A stretch of 25,599 nt of DNA from Clostridia bacterium (GTDB lineage: Bacteria; Bacillota; Clostridia; Oscillospirales; Acutalibacteraceae), in NCBI GenBank assembly GCA_017382915.1, contig JAFNZJ010000108.1, positions 1 to 25,599 of the forward strand. Direction: 5' to 3'. Below, in pieces: positions 1 to 6,321 of the stretch. Position numbers and translations under genes: made by a program. Every line of letters begins with the position of its first letter. Position 1 is the stretch's first letter. The notes under the pieces were generated by a model, which ran no database searches, was not told where the DNA came from, and saw only the letters and a program-made list of their open reading frames with translations.

Positions 1-561
1 GGGCAAATTTTTTAGACCGCCTGAATAGGGGCAAAATTCGGTTGCCTGCTCACCCTTTTCAATTTGAATATACTGATTTTGTAGAGAAATTTCAACCGTT
101 TCGGTATACCAAAACACCAATAAAAGGGTTGTCTCTTTTGACAAAGTAAATGTGTTTGGCAGTGTTAAAAAGCCATCTATACCATCCCAATATAGCTGTA
201 AATATTCGCAACCGCTTGCAGTATATGTGCCGGCGGGCAAAGTAACCCTGCCTACCGTTTCACCCGTTACCATAGCACCGCTAAAATTAAAGGTGCCGTC
301 ACTGTTAGGGATTATTTGCCAGCTATATTCATTTATTGCGCCGCTTTGGGGCTTTAAATTAGGGCAAAGATTGGGACTAATTAAGTAATCGCTTTTGCCG
401 TAAAGGGTTAAATAATCATCATAAGTGCCATCAAAAACCGCTTCATTTTCATTTGTGCCGCCAATAAAATAACCGCCTAAATTCTTTGCGTTTTTTTGAA
501 GGTCCACCGGTTTATAGGCACCCTTATAAACCGAAATTTTGTTGTTATTGAATTTTATCAA
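1..561 (-). CDS. Phage structural-like protein, partial (C-terminal part beyond window edge)
   Basis: An open frame of 187 codons runs from a TTG at 559-561 to the window edge without a stop, so only the N-terminal part is present. The TTG is preceded by AAGGAAGTGA about 5 bases upstream; no in-frame ATG fits as well. The translation begins (M)IKFNNNKISVYKGA and is rich in Gly, Asn, Tyr and Thr, as in beta-rich tail or baseplate proteins. Near the edge it carries QIEKGEQATEFCPYSGG, which resembles the 'Q-x-E-x-G-x-x-A-T-x-(F/Y)-x-P-Y' element I know from many phage minor structural and tail-fibre proteins. I infer a prophage-derived virion protein, but a host surface protein with the same beta-domain is possible. 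The 30-codon hydrophobic ORF lies just upstream on the same strand. Confidence 0.55.
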   Translation of the reverse strand, partial: MIKFNNNKISVYKGAYKPVDLQKNAKNLGGYFIGGTNENEAVFDGTYDDYLTLYGKSDYLISPNLCPNLKPQSGAINEYSWQIIPNSDGTFNFSGAMVTGETVGRVTLPAGTYTASGCEYLQLYWDGIDGFLTLPNTFTLSKETTLLLVFWYTETVEISLQNQYIQIEKGEQATEFCPYSGGLKNLP

Positions 562-605
562 AAAATCACTTCCTTTTTAATATCCGGGCAGGTTTTAGCC
601 CGCCT

Positions 606-698
606 TTATTGGATATTATAAAGGATTTTTGAAATATTTCCCCCCACTGTTGATAAAAGTATAAATAAAACGCAAAGCAAGAAAAAAATTCTTCTCAT
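606..698 (-). CDS. Possible 30-residue hydrophobic small protein
   Basis: A short frame starts at ATG 696-698, behind a good ribosome site (GGCGGAGATGAG), and stops at 606-608. It encodes 30 residues beginning MRRIFFLLCVLFILLST, i.e. two Arg followed by an uninterrupted hydrophobic stretch. This could be a one-helix membrane peptide, or the signal peptide of a gene that has lost its body. It lies 44 bases upstream of the phage-like gene on the same strand; a small hairpin (CGGGC/GCCCG, 585-602) sits between them. I recognise no family. The ribosome site and hydrophobic pattern are the only support. Confidence 0.4.
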   Translation of the reverse strand: MRRIFFLLCVLFILLSTVGGNISKILYNIQ

Positions 699-740
699 CT
701 CATCTCCGCCTTATAGCATAAAAGCGGCGAAGCCGCAATA

Positions 741-846
741 ATTATTCATTATTCATCAGCGTAAGCGGCTTCAATATTCATTATTCATTTGAAAATCCGC
801 TCTATTTTAATGAATATTGAATAATGAATAATGAAAAATGAATAAT
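741..846. repeat. MITE-like nested inverted repeat of TATTCAT units
   Basis: The outer arms at 741-756 (ATTATTCATTATTCAT) and 831-846 are inverted copies matching at 15 of 16 positions. An inner pair, 770-789 and 809-828, matches at 18 of 20. The two arms of the whole 106-bp block can fold into a long AT-rich hairpin or cruciform. Just outside and inside the left end, GAAGCCGC (729-736) and GCGGCTTC (765-772) form another perfect 8-bp inverted pair. No coding frame is present. The form fits a non-autonomous mobile repeat or an intergenic repeat family, but copy number elsewhere in the genome cannot be seen here. Confidence 0.55.
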
Positions 847-852
847 ACAAAC

Positions 853-884
853 AAAAAATCCGTCCTCAAAAGAGAACGGATTTT
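853..884 (-). terminator. Rho-independent terminator after tRNA-Trp
   Basis: Arms 855-867 and 872-884 pair over 12 of 13 positions around an AAAA/TTTT loop (868-871). On the minus strand the hairpin runs directly into a T-run. It begins 4 bases after the encoded CCA end of tRNA-Trp. Confidence 0.75.
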
Positions 885-888
885 CGTT

Positions 889-964
889 TGGCAGGGGCAG
901 TAGGACTTGAACCCACGACGCACGGTTTTGGAGACCGACGCTCTACCAACTGAGCTATACCCCT
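889..964 (-). tRNA. tRNA-Trp (anticodon CCA), 3' CCA encoded
   Basis: The minus strand folds as a complete tRNA. Acceptor AGGGGTA pairs with TGCCCCT, followed by discriminator G and an encoded CCA (889-891). The D arm contains GCTCAGTTGGTAGAGC. The anticodon arm reads CGGT-CTCCAAA-ACCG, giving CCA for the Trp codon UGG, and the T arm has GGGTTCAAGTCC. It closely resembles bacterial tRNA-Trp. The second tRNA lies 100 bases upstream on the same strand, so co-transcription is likely. Its 3' end faces the phage-like gene, a typical orientation for integrase target sites. Confidence 0.96.
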
Positions 965-1064
965 AAATATAACGCCTATGTGTGCGAATGAGCCGAAAGC
1001 CACCTAAAATCAGCCCTTTAAGGCTGGTCCAGGTTTAAATGCTTTGGCTATGCGGTAAATTAAA

Positions 1065-1141
1065 TGGTGGGCCATCAGGGACTCGAACCCCGGACCAACC
1101 GGTTATGAGCCGGTTGCTCTAACCAACTGAGCTAATGGCCC
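1065..1141 (-). tRNA. tRNA with CAT anticodon, probably tRNA-Ile2 (lysidine type), possibly elongator Met
   Basis: A full cloverleaf of 77 bases including encoded CCA (1065-1067). The acceptor is GGGCCAT/ATGGCCC with discriminator A, the D arm contains AGCTCAGTTGGTTAGAGC, the anticodon arm is CCGG-CTCATAA-CCGG, and the T arm is GGGGTTCGAGTCCC. The anticodon CAT fits elongator Met or the Ile2 isoacceptor whose C34 becomes lysidine. The anticodon arm (GGCTCATAACC) and T arm look more like the B. subtilis Ile2 tRNA as I remember it than like Firmicutes elongator Met. It is not the initiator, because the acceptor is fully paired and the anticodon stem lacks the three G-C pairs. Confidence 0.9.
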
Positions 1142-1148
1142 GCATACA

Positions 1149-1181
1149 AATTCTTGCGGTGCAAAAAACACCGCAAGAATT
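1149..1181 (-). terminator. Strong hairpin between khpB and the tRNA pair
   Basis: A perfect 13-bp inverted repeat, AATTCTTGCGGTG (1149-1161) and its complement (1169-1181), surrounds a 7-base loop. It lies just downstream of the khpB stop and upstream of the CAT tRNA, so it probably ends the rpmH-khpB transcript. The T-tail on the minus strand is short, so some read-through into the tRNAs is possible. Confidence 0.65.
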
Positions 1182-1241
1182 ATTATACATAATTAAAACT
1201 GCTTTGTCAACAAAAAGTTGACCTATTTTTTAATATTTTTA

Positions 1242-2177
1242 TTACTTATCAATTCTGCCGTAAAGGGGTAATGCGCCTGCATCCTTAACGGGGGTGCGGT
1301 CAGGATTGATTTCAGGCTTATAAGCCTCTTTGCGACCGGAGCGGCGGTCATTTCTGCCACGACCCGAACCACCCCTTCGGTAATCATTGCGGGGTCGGGG
1401 CTCCTTGCCTTCGGGGGCAATAACAACGCGTCGGCCGCTACCCTCACCAAAAGAGGTTGAAATAACACCATCAATAGCCTGAACGGTGGTGTGAATTATT
1501 CTTCTTTCATAGGGGTTCATTGGCTCTAAAGTGCGGCATTTGCCACTGCGAATAGCCTGCTCAGACATACGCTTTGCAAGGGCAATAAGGGTTTGCTCAC
1601 GCTTTTGGCGGAAATCGCCTGTGTTAAGAACAACCCTATAATAACCGCTAACGCCTGCATTAGCAGCAAGTGATACAAGGTACTGAAGGGCATCAAGAGT
1701 TTCGCCCCTGTGACCGATAACCACACCAAGGCCCTCCCCTGTAAGGGTGATTTGTGAGCCGCCTTCAATTTCGGCAACAGTGATGGTAATATTCTGACAA
1801 CCAAGCTTATCTAAAATTGTGTTAAGGTATACTACGCCCTTACCTGCGGGGGAATCTGCAGGTACTTCGCTTGCAGGCACCTCTTTAAGCTCTACCACGG
1901 GGGCGGGTGCTGCCTTAACGGCGGGTTTTGCTTTTTTAGAGTCGGATTTTTTATCATCCTTTTTGGCTTTGGGTTGTTTTACGGGTTTAGGGTCGGGAAC
2001 TTCCACAAAAACCTTAACCTCTGCCCTACTGCCGCCAAAAATACCTAGGGTTTTTTTCTTTGGCAGTGATACTATTTCAAAATCAAAATCATCATCAAAT
2101 GACAAATTAAGTTCTGCCATTGCTTTTTCTTTGGCTTCATCAACGGTATCGGCCACGCCGATTGCTTCCTTAATCAA
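1242..2177 (-). CDS. khpB: RNA-binding protein KhpB/Jag (EloR)
   Basis: Single-stranded-RNA-binding regulator of the Jag/KhpB/EloR family, which partners KhpA and influences elongasome activity in Firmicutes. A Jag N-terminal domain (about residues 1-60, with the KKKTLGIFGG patch) is followed by a Lys/Ala/Pro-rich linker. The KH domain has a GLGVVIGHRGETLDALQ type GXXG loop, and the R3H domain carries NPYERRIIHTTVQ. A Gly/Arg-rich basic tail follows. The longest frame starts with ATG at 2192, but that ATG has no ribosome site. A GGAGG sits inside its first codons, 8 bases before a TTG at 2175-2177. Starting there gives 311 residues beginning MIKEAIGVADTVDEA, which matches how the family usually begins, so I use the TTG. 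It is the last gene of the rpmH-rnpA-yidD-yidC-khpB series; the mnmE-mnmG genes that often follow are absent. Confidence 0.93.
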   Translation of the reverse strand: MIKEAIGVADTVDEAKEKAMAELNLSFDDDFDFEIVSLPKKKTLGIFGGSRAEVKVFVEVPDPKPVKQPKAKKDDKKSDSKKAKPAVKAAPAPVVELKEVPASEVPADSPAGKGVVYLNTILDKLGCQNITITVAEIEGGSQITLTGEGLGVVIGHRGETLDALQYLVSLAANAGVSGYYRVVLNTGDFRQKREQTLIALAKRMSEQAIRSGKCRTLEPMNPYERRIIHTTVQAIDGVISTSFGEGSGRRVVIAPEGKEPRPRNDYRRGGSGRGRNDRRSGRKEAYKPEINPDRTPVKDAGALPLYGRIDK

Positions 2178-2222
2178 AGTGATTTCCTCCATTTATATGC
2201 CGAAGTGCATCTTCGGTGGGTA

Positions 2223-3137
2223 TTATTCTACGGTAGTGTCTACCTTATCTTTTATTGCTTTTTCCTCTTTATAACGCTTAAACAAATCTTTTGACTGCTC
2301 AGCAGCTATCATTTTTTGGGGACCGTAGGTGTACTGTAAAACTGCCTGAATTACGCCTGAAATAAGGCTGGAGCATGCCCAATAGAAACCGGCTGCACAG
2401 GTAACTGAAAAACCGATAAATAGTGAAATAAAGGGCATGGTAATCATCATACCGCCCATACGGGGGGCATCAGGATTAGTTTTCTTTTGAATTTGCATAG
2501 TAAGCAGGCTGCTTGCCATTGCGGCTGCGAATGCCAAAATGGGAATAAGCCAGGTTACATCAAAGTTGTTAAAAATGTCAATGTTGAATTCGGGGGTTTT
2601 GGTAAGGTCAATACCAAAGAAGGTAAAGTCAATACCACCCATTGCCTTTTGAATTTCGGCACCGGTATCACCAAGCTTATCAAGATTGCTGATAATATCA
2701 ACCTCGGGGTATGCGGTATTATGAATAAGCTTTAAATTGGTAGCCGCTTCGGTAGCCTTTGTTATTAAATCAGCACTGGCGCCCACAATGTACTTTAATG
2801 GGCTTAAAACAACCTGATAAACGCCTATCATTATAGGAAAACGAATAAGCATAGGCAGGCAACCGCCCGACATTGAAACATTTTCTTCCTGATAAAGCTT
2901 TTGAAGTTCAGCGCTGTAACGCTGTTTATCATCACCATATTTTTGCTTTAATGCCTCCATCTTGGGGCGAATACGCATTTGTCCCACCGATGATTTCTGT
3001 GTTTTAATGCTAAGGGGAATCATAAGCAGGTTTACTATAAGGGTAAACACAAAAACTGCCCATGCAAAATTTCCGCTAAATAAAATACTAAGCTGTTCTA
3101 ATATCCAGCCCAGTGGCTTTAAAAGAAAATCGAACAT
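2223..3137 (-). CDS. yidC: Membrane protein insertase YidC/OxaI family
   Basis: YidC inserts and helps fold membrane proteins, alone or with SecYEG. The 304-residue product has the Gram-positive layout with five or so membrane segments: a first helix around residues 24-42, then a charged cytoplasmic hairpin (about 43-85, with IKTQKSS and MRIRPKMEALKQKYGD), and then helices near 94-112, 195-213, 228-248 and 252-272. The basic C-tail is typical. I see no lipobox at the N-terminus. At the place where the family usually has its groove arginine ('T-x-I-V-R' before the loop) the sequence reads FTLIVNLLMIP, so Asn36 replaces Arg. The start has an upstream CGGAGTTG ribosome site. It lies between yidD and khpB with short gaps, as in many Firmicutes. 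Confidence 0.95.
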   Translation of the reverse strand: MFDFLLKPLGWILEQLSILFSGNFAWAVFVFTLIVNLLMIPLSIKTQKSSVGQMRIRPKMEALKQKYGDDKQRYSAELQKLYQEENVSMSGGCLPMLIRFPIMIGVYQVVLSPLKYIVGASADLITKATEAATNLKLIHNTAYPEVDIISNLDKLGDTGAEIQKAMGGIDFTFFGIDLTKTPEFNIDIFNNFDVTWLIPILAFAAAMASSLLTMQIQKKTNPDAPRMGGMMITMPFISLFIGFSVTCAAGFYWACSSLISGVIQAVLQYTYGPQKMIAAEQSKDLFKRYKEEKAIKDKVDTTVE

Positions 3138-3195
3138 AGTTTTTTCAACTCCGTTATATAGCTAAGCGCCGAAAAACGGCACATATAAAGCATAG

Positions 3196-3420
3196 TTATT
3201 TCTTTTTCTTGGGTGGTACAGGGTCATACCCGCCCTTAAAAAGCGGATTACACCTAAGCAGGCGGCAAATAGCAAGTCCCGTACCCTTTAAGGCGCCGTG
3301 CACCTCAATCGCTTCAATGGCGTAGGCCGAACAGGTAGGCATAAACCTACAACAGTTTGGCTTGGTAGGTGAAATTTTTCTTTGATAAAACTTAATTACC
3401 CTAATCAGTAATTTTTTCAT
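3196..3420 (-). CDS. yidD: Membrane protein insertion efficiency factor YidD
   Basis: A 74-residue member of the YidD family, a small amphipathic protein at the inner face of the membrane that assists YidC-dependent insertion. Family landmarks are all present: the N-terminal amphipathic segment (LLIRVIKFYQRKISP), the Cys-containing core CCRFMPTCSAYAIEAI, and the C-terminal CRLLRCNPLFKGGYDPVP motif ending in a Lys tail. Length is normal. The start codon lies within the 3' end of rnpA (20-base overlap, different frame) without a strong ribosome site of its own, suggesting translational coupling to rnpA. yidC follows 58 bases downstream. Confidence 0.96.
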   Translation of the reverse strand: MKKLLIRVIKFYQRKISPTKPNCCRFMPTCSAYAIEAIEVHGALKGTGLAICRLLRCNPLFKGGYDPVPPKKKK

Positions 3421-3754
3421 CTTCGGTAATAATGCCTTCTTTAATAAAGGCCCTTTTCAAATTATTTAAAATGACGGTGCTTTTTACACTTGGTGTTCTT
3501 ACCCTGGCAACAAAGACAAAATCAAATCCGCCTGATAATTTAGGCAGTAGCTGTGAAAAGGCGGCAATAATAACCCGCTTTGCCCTGTTACGCTTTACAG
3601 CGCAGCCAATTTTTTTACCTGCGGTAATACCAACGCGGCAAACACCTAAACGGTTTTTTTGATAATAAACTACAACGGCAGGAAAAACCAAACACTTACC
3701 CCTACCGTAAAGGCGTTTAAAATCCTTATTTAGCTTAAAGGTTTCATATTTCAT
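3401..3754 (-). CDS. rnpA: Ribonuclease P protein component
   Basis: The 117-residue protein subunit of RNase P, which binds the catalytic RNA and the 5' leader of precursor tRNAs. The N-terminal part (KLNKDFKRLYGRGK) and the signature GKKIGCAVKRNRAKRVI, holding the conserved R-N-R-x-K-R basic helix, identify the family. Length is usual. The ATG follows a GAAAGGGTG ribosome site. It lies between rpmH (94 bases upstream, with a hairpin in the gap) and yidD (20-base overlap), the standard arrangement. Confidence 0.96.
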   Translation of the reverse strand: MKYETFKLNKDFKRLYGRGKCLVFPAVVVYYQKNRLGVCRVGITAGKKIGCAVKRNRAKRVIIAAFSQLLPKLSGGFDFVFVARVRTPSVKSTVILNNLKRAFIKEGIITEDEKITD

Positions 3755-3788
3755 TTGGTTTTCACCCTTTCTACACTAAATAGAAAGA

Positions 3789-3816
3789 CCACTTGCGGGG
3801 GTGTTACCCTAAGTGG
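3789..3816 (-). terminator. Attenuator-like hairpin between rpmH and rnpA
   Basis: On the minus strand CCACTT and AAGTGG form the outer stem, with GGGT/ACCC nested inside, followed by TCTTTCTATTT. A partial terminator or processing hairpin here would lower rnpA expression relative to the very abundant L34 protein. No strong T-run is present, so the role is tentative. Confidence 0.4.
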
Positions 3817-3848
3817 CCCTTTAATTTAAGTGCTGAAAGACTTATGGC

Positions 3849-3983
3849 TTAGTAAGAAAGCTGCTTTCTACCCTTTGCACGGCGGCGGGCAAGAACCTTG
3901 CGACCGTTTCTGTCAGACATTCTTTTCATAAAGCCATGCTCTTTTTTACGATGCAATTTTTTAGGCTGATATGTTCTTTTCAT
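3849..3983 (-). CDS. rpmH: 50S ribosomal protein L34
   Basis: A 44-residue, highly basic protein (MKRTYQPKKLHRKKEHGF...GRKQLSY) that matches bacterial L34 over its whole length, including the Arg-rich RKVLARRRAKGRK segment. L34 is a structural component of the large ribosomal subunit. The ATG at 3981-3983 follows an excellent AAAGGAGG ribosome site. It is the first gene of the rpmH-rnpA-yidD-yidC-khpB group, and a strong promoter lies about 100 bases upstream. In many Firmicutes dnaA stands divergently on the other side of rpmH; here the upstream neighbour is an unrelated operon on the same strand. Confidence 0.97.
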   Translation of the reverse strand: MKRTYQPKKLHRKKEHGFMKRMSDRNGRKVLARRRAKGRKQLSY

Positions 3984-4085
3984 TGCGTGAACCCTCCTTT
4001 AAAATCTATCGGCAATAGGTAATCATAAAAATTGCCGCTGGTCCGGAATAAGGTATATCATAAATTACCGGCCTATCAATTTAGA

Positions 4086-4115
4086 ATTATACCCTATTTG
4101 ATACCATAATGTCAA
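4086..4115 (-). promoter_or_regulatory. Strong SigA-type promoter for rpmH
   Basis: On the minus strand TTGACA (4110-4115) and TATAAT (4086-4091) are separated by 18 bases, both perfect consensus. The predicted transcript starts near 4078 with a leader of roughly 95 bases before rpmH. Confidence 0.88.
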
Positions 4116-4183
4116 CAACTTTTTTTAAAAAAGTTATTTCTTGTTTCTTTTAACTAATTAAACAAATAGTTACTGGGGATTTT

Positions 4184-4942
4184 TTATGCTTTAAGCATTT
4201 CTCTTAACTTTTTATCCTTCTTATAGCGTGCCACTATATTAACAAAGGCGGTTTTAAGGTAAGCCATTTCTTCAAGAGCTTCTAAAGCTGTGTTATAACG
4301 GGCTTCATTATCGGCAACTGCACCGCAAAGCACAACACCTACAACAACATTTTGCACTGCGCGGTCACCATCGGTATAAAACTCATTTAACATAGTAAAA
4401 AGCTTTTTGATGTTTTTCTTATTGTTTTCATCCAGCGCCTCACCAACCTTTGGCATAAGTGTGGTTTTAAAGAAATCAATATATAAAAATGTACCGTAGC
4501 GCGAAACGTGGGCTTTGTATTCATCCTTAAACTGGGGATAAACTGCCAAGGTTTTGGCACAGAATACCTCAATATTAAGTGAATTGCCTGTTTTTTCTTT
4601 GCTGGGCATTGCAATTTCACCATTTTTGCCTGTACGGGCAAAGCGTATACCAAGCTTACCCTTTAAGGTATCTAAAAAATCAAGTCCTGCCGATTCGGCA
4701 TCACGCAAATCTTCAGGGTTTTCAAAAAGCCAAGATGAAGCATTTTCATATTCCCCTACCTCGCCCGAATCTGAAACGCCTGCTACATCTAAAAGCAGAA
4801 GTTTTCTTTCTTCATCGTGGCTGATTTTGAAGGAAAGCTTATCATTGGTGAAAACTGTTTTTTCATCATCGACAGCAAAGTTACCCGATTCAATTATACC
4901 CTTTAATTGCTCGGTAATTTTTTCTAAAATTTGACTGTTCAT
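4184..4942 (-). CDS. Conserved-looking hypothetical protein, 252 residues
   Basis: I do not recognise the family. The protein is acidic in its first half, has no signal peptide and no membrane segment, and looks cytoplasmic. The N-terminal 120 residues read like an alternating beta-strand domain with many Asp/Glu/Gly turns (DDEKTVFTNDKLSFKI, KLLLLDVAGVSDSGEVG). The C-terminal half is helical, with an apparent repeat-type bundle (VVGVVLCGAVADNEARYNTALEAL, then AYLKTAFVNIVARYKKDKKLREML). It starts at an ATG behind AGGATG and is the last gene of the gltX-glnS-nif3-lemA-fnt series, 38 bases after the transporter. No function is proposed. Confidence 0.8.
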   Translation of the reverse strand: MNSQILEKITEQLKGIIESGNFAVDDEKTVFTNDKLSFKISHDEERKLLLLDVAGVSDSGEVGEYENASSWLFENPEDLRDAESAGLDFLDTLKGKLGIRFARTGKNGEIAMPSKEKTGNSLNIEVFCAKTLAVYPQFKDEYKAHVSRYGTFLYIDFFKTTLMPKVGEALDENNKKNIKKLFTMLNEFYTDGDRAVQNVVVGVVLCGAVADNEARYNTALEALEEMAYLKTAFVNIVARYKKDKKLREMLKA

Positions 4943-4980
4943 TAACTCAACACATCCTAAAATAATATATAATACAGTTT

Positions 4981-5703
4981 TTAATTACTGCTTTTTGCAA
5001 GTTCTTTTAAAGCTTTAATTCCTTTATGGCTTAAAGGTATAATAACTGCACCAATGGAATTGCCCAATGTCATAAGAAGTATATACCAAATTGATTTAAT
5101 GCTAATTGCATCTGCCACAGCAAAGAAAAATGTTCCCGATGCAAAATGGTCAAACTCACAAACCAAAAAAATCATAATTGTAAAAAATGGGACTAAATGC
5201 TTTTGCAAAATGTTTTTGGCATTTTTAAAGCTATCAACAGCAAGGAACATTAAAAATCCGCAAAAAACTGCCGATACAATTATGCTTAATGGGTTGTTTT
5301 CAAGCTTTGCACCACAAATTTGATTGGCCCTGCTAAAAATTTTATAGACATAATCCTCCCTTAAAAGGAAGAAAAGAAGTCCTGTAATTATAGCACCTAA
5401 AACATTGCCAACCCAAATCGGTATAAGGGCAAAATTTTGCTGCTTATTTTGATTAAAGCAATAACCAACCTTTGAGGTATAAAAGCCAAAACCATAATAA
5501 AAAATAACAAATAAAGAAGCAGAAAATATTGCGGCACCCAGCGGTTTATTATCAACACTCAAATATGTTGCGGCACCTAATGAAAATACCATACCCGCCA
5601 AAATTCCGTTAGCCATTACAGACAAAAAGTTAAATAAGCGGGGTTTATAGTCTGCGGTATTTACCCTTTCGGGTCTATACAAATGCCTTTTATTATTTTG
5701 CAT
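4981..5703 (-). CDS. Formate/nitrite transporter (FNT) family protein, divergent
   Basis: A 240-residue protein with about six membrane segments (near residues 27-48, 55-75, 92-113, 138-158, 170-190, 205-224), the topology of FocA/NirC channels that pass small monovalent anions. Landmarks match the family: FYTSKVG (residues 74-80) aligns with the FocA loop containing Thr91; WVGNVLGAIITG (97-108) is the conserved W-x-G-N-x-x-G-A helix; CEFDHFASGTF (182-192) holds His186 at the place of the central channel histidine; and TLGNSIGAVIIP (212-223) is the last signature. The surrounding residues are unusual, so it is a distant member and its substrate is open. Formate is attractive because this genome makes it with PflB, but pflB is 16 kb away. 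The gene starts 6 bases after the lemA-like stop. Confidence 0.8.
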   Translation of the reverse strand: MQNNKRHLYRPERVNTADYKPRLFNFLSVMANGILAGMVFSLGAATYLSVDNKPLGAAIFSASLFVIFYYGFGFYTSKVGYCFNQNKQQNFALIPIWVGNVLGAIITGLLFFLLREDYVYKIFSRANQICGAKLENNPLSIIVSAVFCGFLMFLAVDSFKNAKNILQKHLVPFFTIMIFLVCEFDHFASGTFFFAVADAISIKSIWYILLMTLGNSIGAVIIPLSHKGIKALKELAKSSN

Positions 5704-5709
5704 ATTTTA

Positions 5710-6273
5710 TCAACCTCTACTAACATCTATGATTTCAAAAACCAAAGCGCTTTGCTCATAGCCAAAAATATCAACAATTACATTGCCGGGAAAGGTGCTT
5801 GCCGTGGCATTATAATCAACTACATCCTTATTATAGTCAATTGTTTCCATAACGATGCGGTTGTTTGCGGTTTCAATTTCATCTTCAACCGCCTGAACAT
5901 CCTCACCCTCTAAATAAAGGTATTTGTCCTTCATTACAAAAACAAGGTTATCTATAGCTTCATCAACCTGAATATTAGCGGCCGATATTTCACTATCAGT
6001 TTTAGCATCATCAAGTTGCTTTTGGGCTAAATAAAGTCTTTCAAAAGCGTTTCTGTCAAGTGACATTTTATCCTCTAAAAGGTCGCCCAGTTCAAAAAGT
6101 GCTTCCTTTCTTACATCAAATGCTGCCAAAAGCTGCTGCTTTTTGACTGCCATACTGTCATTTAAAGAAGAAATGGTTAAAGAAACAAATAATAATGCGC
6201 CAATAACTGCAAGTAAAATAACCGTTATAATGCCGATTATTATGTAGCGCAAAATGTGTTTTGATTTTACCAC
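5710..6273 (-). CDS. LemA family-like membrane-anchored protein
   Basis: A 187-residue protein with one N-terminal membrane helix (about residues 9-31) and a long helical extracytoplasmic or cytoplasmic body. The C-terminal part carries the LemA signature: EDEIETANNRIVMETIDYNKDV followed by VDYNATASTFPGN, equivalent to the family's 'IExxENRIxxARxxYNxxVxxYNxxxxxFP' stretch. The usual R-x-x-L-I-P-N-L motif near the N-terminus is weak here (VRKEALFELGDLLED), making it a divergent member. The biochemical role of LemA proteins is unknown. The start is GTG after GGCAGGCGG. It is nested tightly between the Nif3-like gene and the FNT gene. Confidence 0.75.
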   Translation of the reverse strand: MVKSKHILRYIIIGIITVILLAVIGALLFVSLTISSLNDSMAVKKQQLLAAFDVRKEALFELGDLLEDKMSLDRNAFERLYLAQKQLDDAKTDSEISAANIQVDEAIDNLVFVMKDKYLYLEGEDVQAVEDEIETANNRIVMETIDYNKDVVDYNATASTFPGNVIVDIFGYEQSALVFEIIDVSRG

Positions 6274-6321
6274 GCTTACCGCCTGCCTTTACATTATTTT
6301 ACACTTAATTTATGAACAAAT

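Noticed and set aside
741..846. Repeat block as a tandem direct repeat or phage attachment site
   Set aside because: The units are arranged as inverted pairs and do not match the tRNA-Trp 3' end.
1223..1474. Open frame on the minus strand inside khpB
   Set aside because: It overlaps the real KH/R3H gene in another frame, without a ribosome site or family resemblance.
4010..4180. Possible origin of replication upstream of rpmH
   Set aside because: No TTATCCACA-type DnaA boxes seen and no dnaA neighbour; the region is explained by the rpmH promoter and AT-rich inverted repeats.
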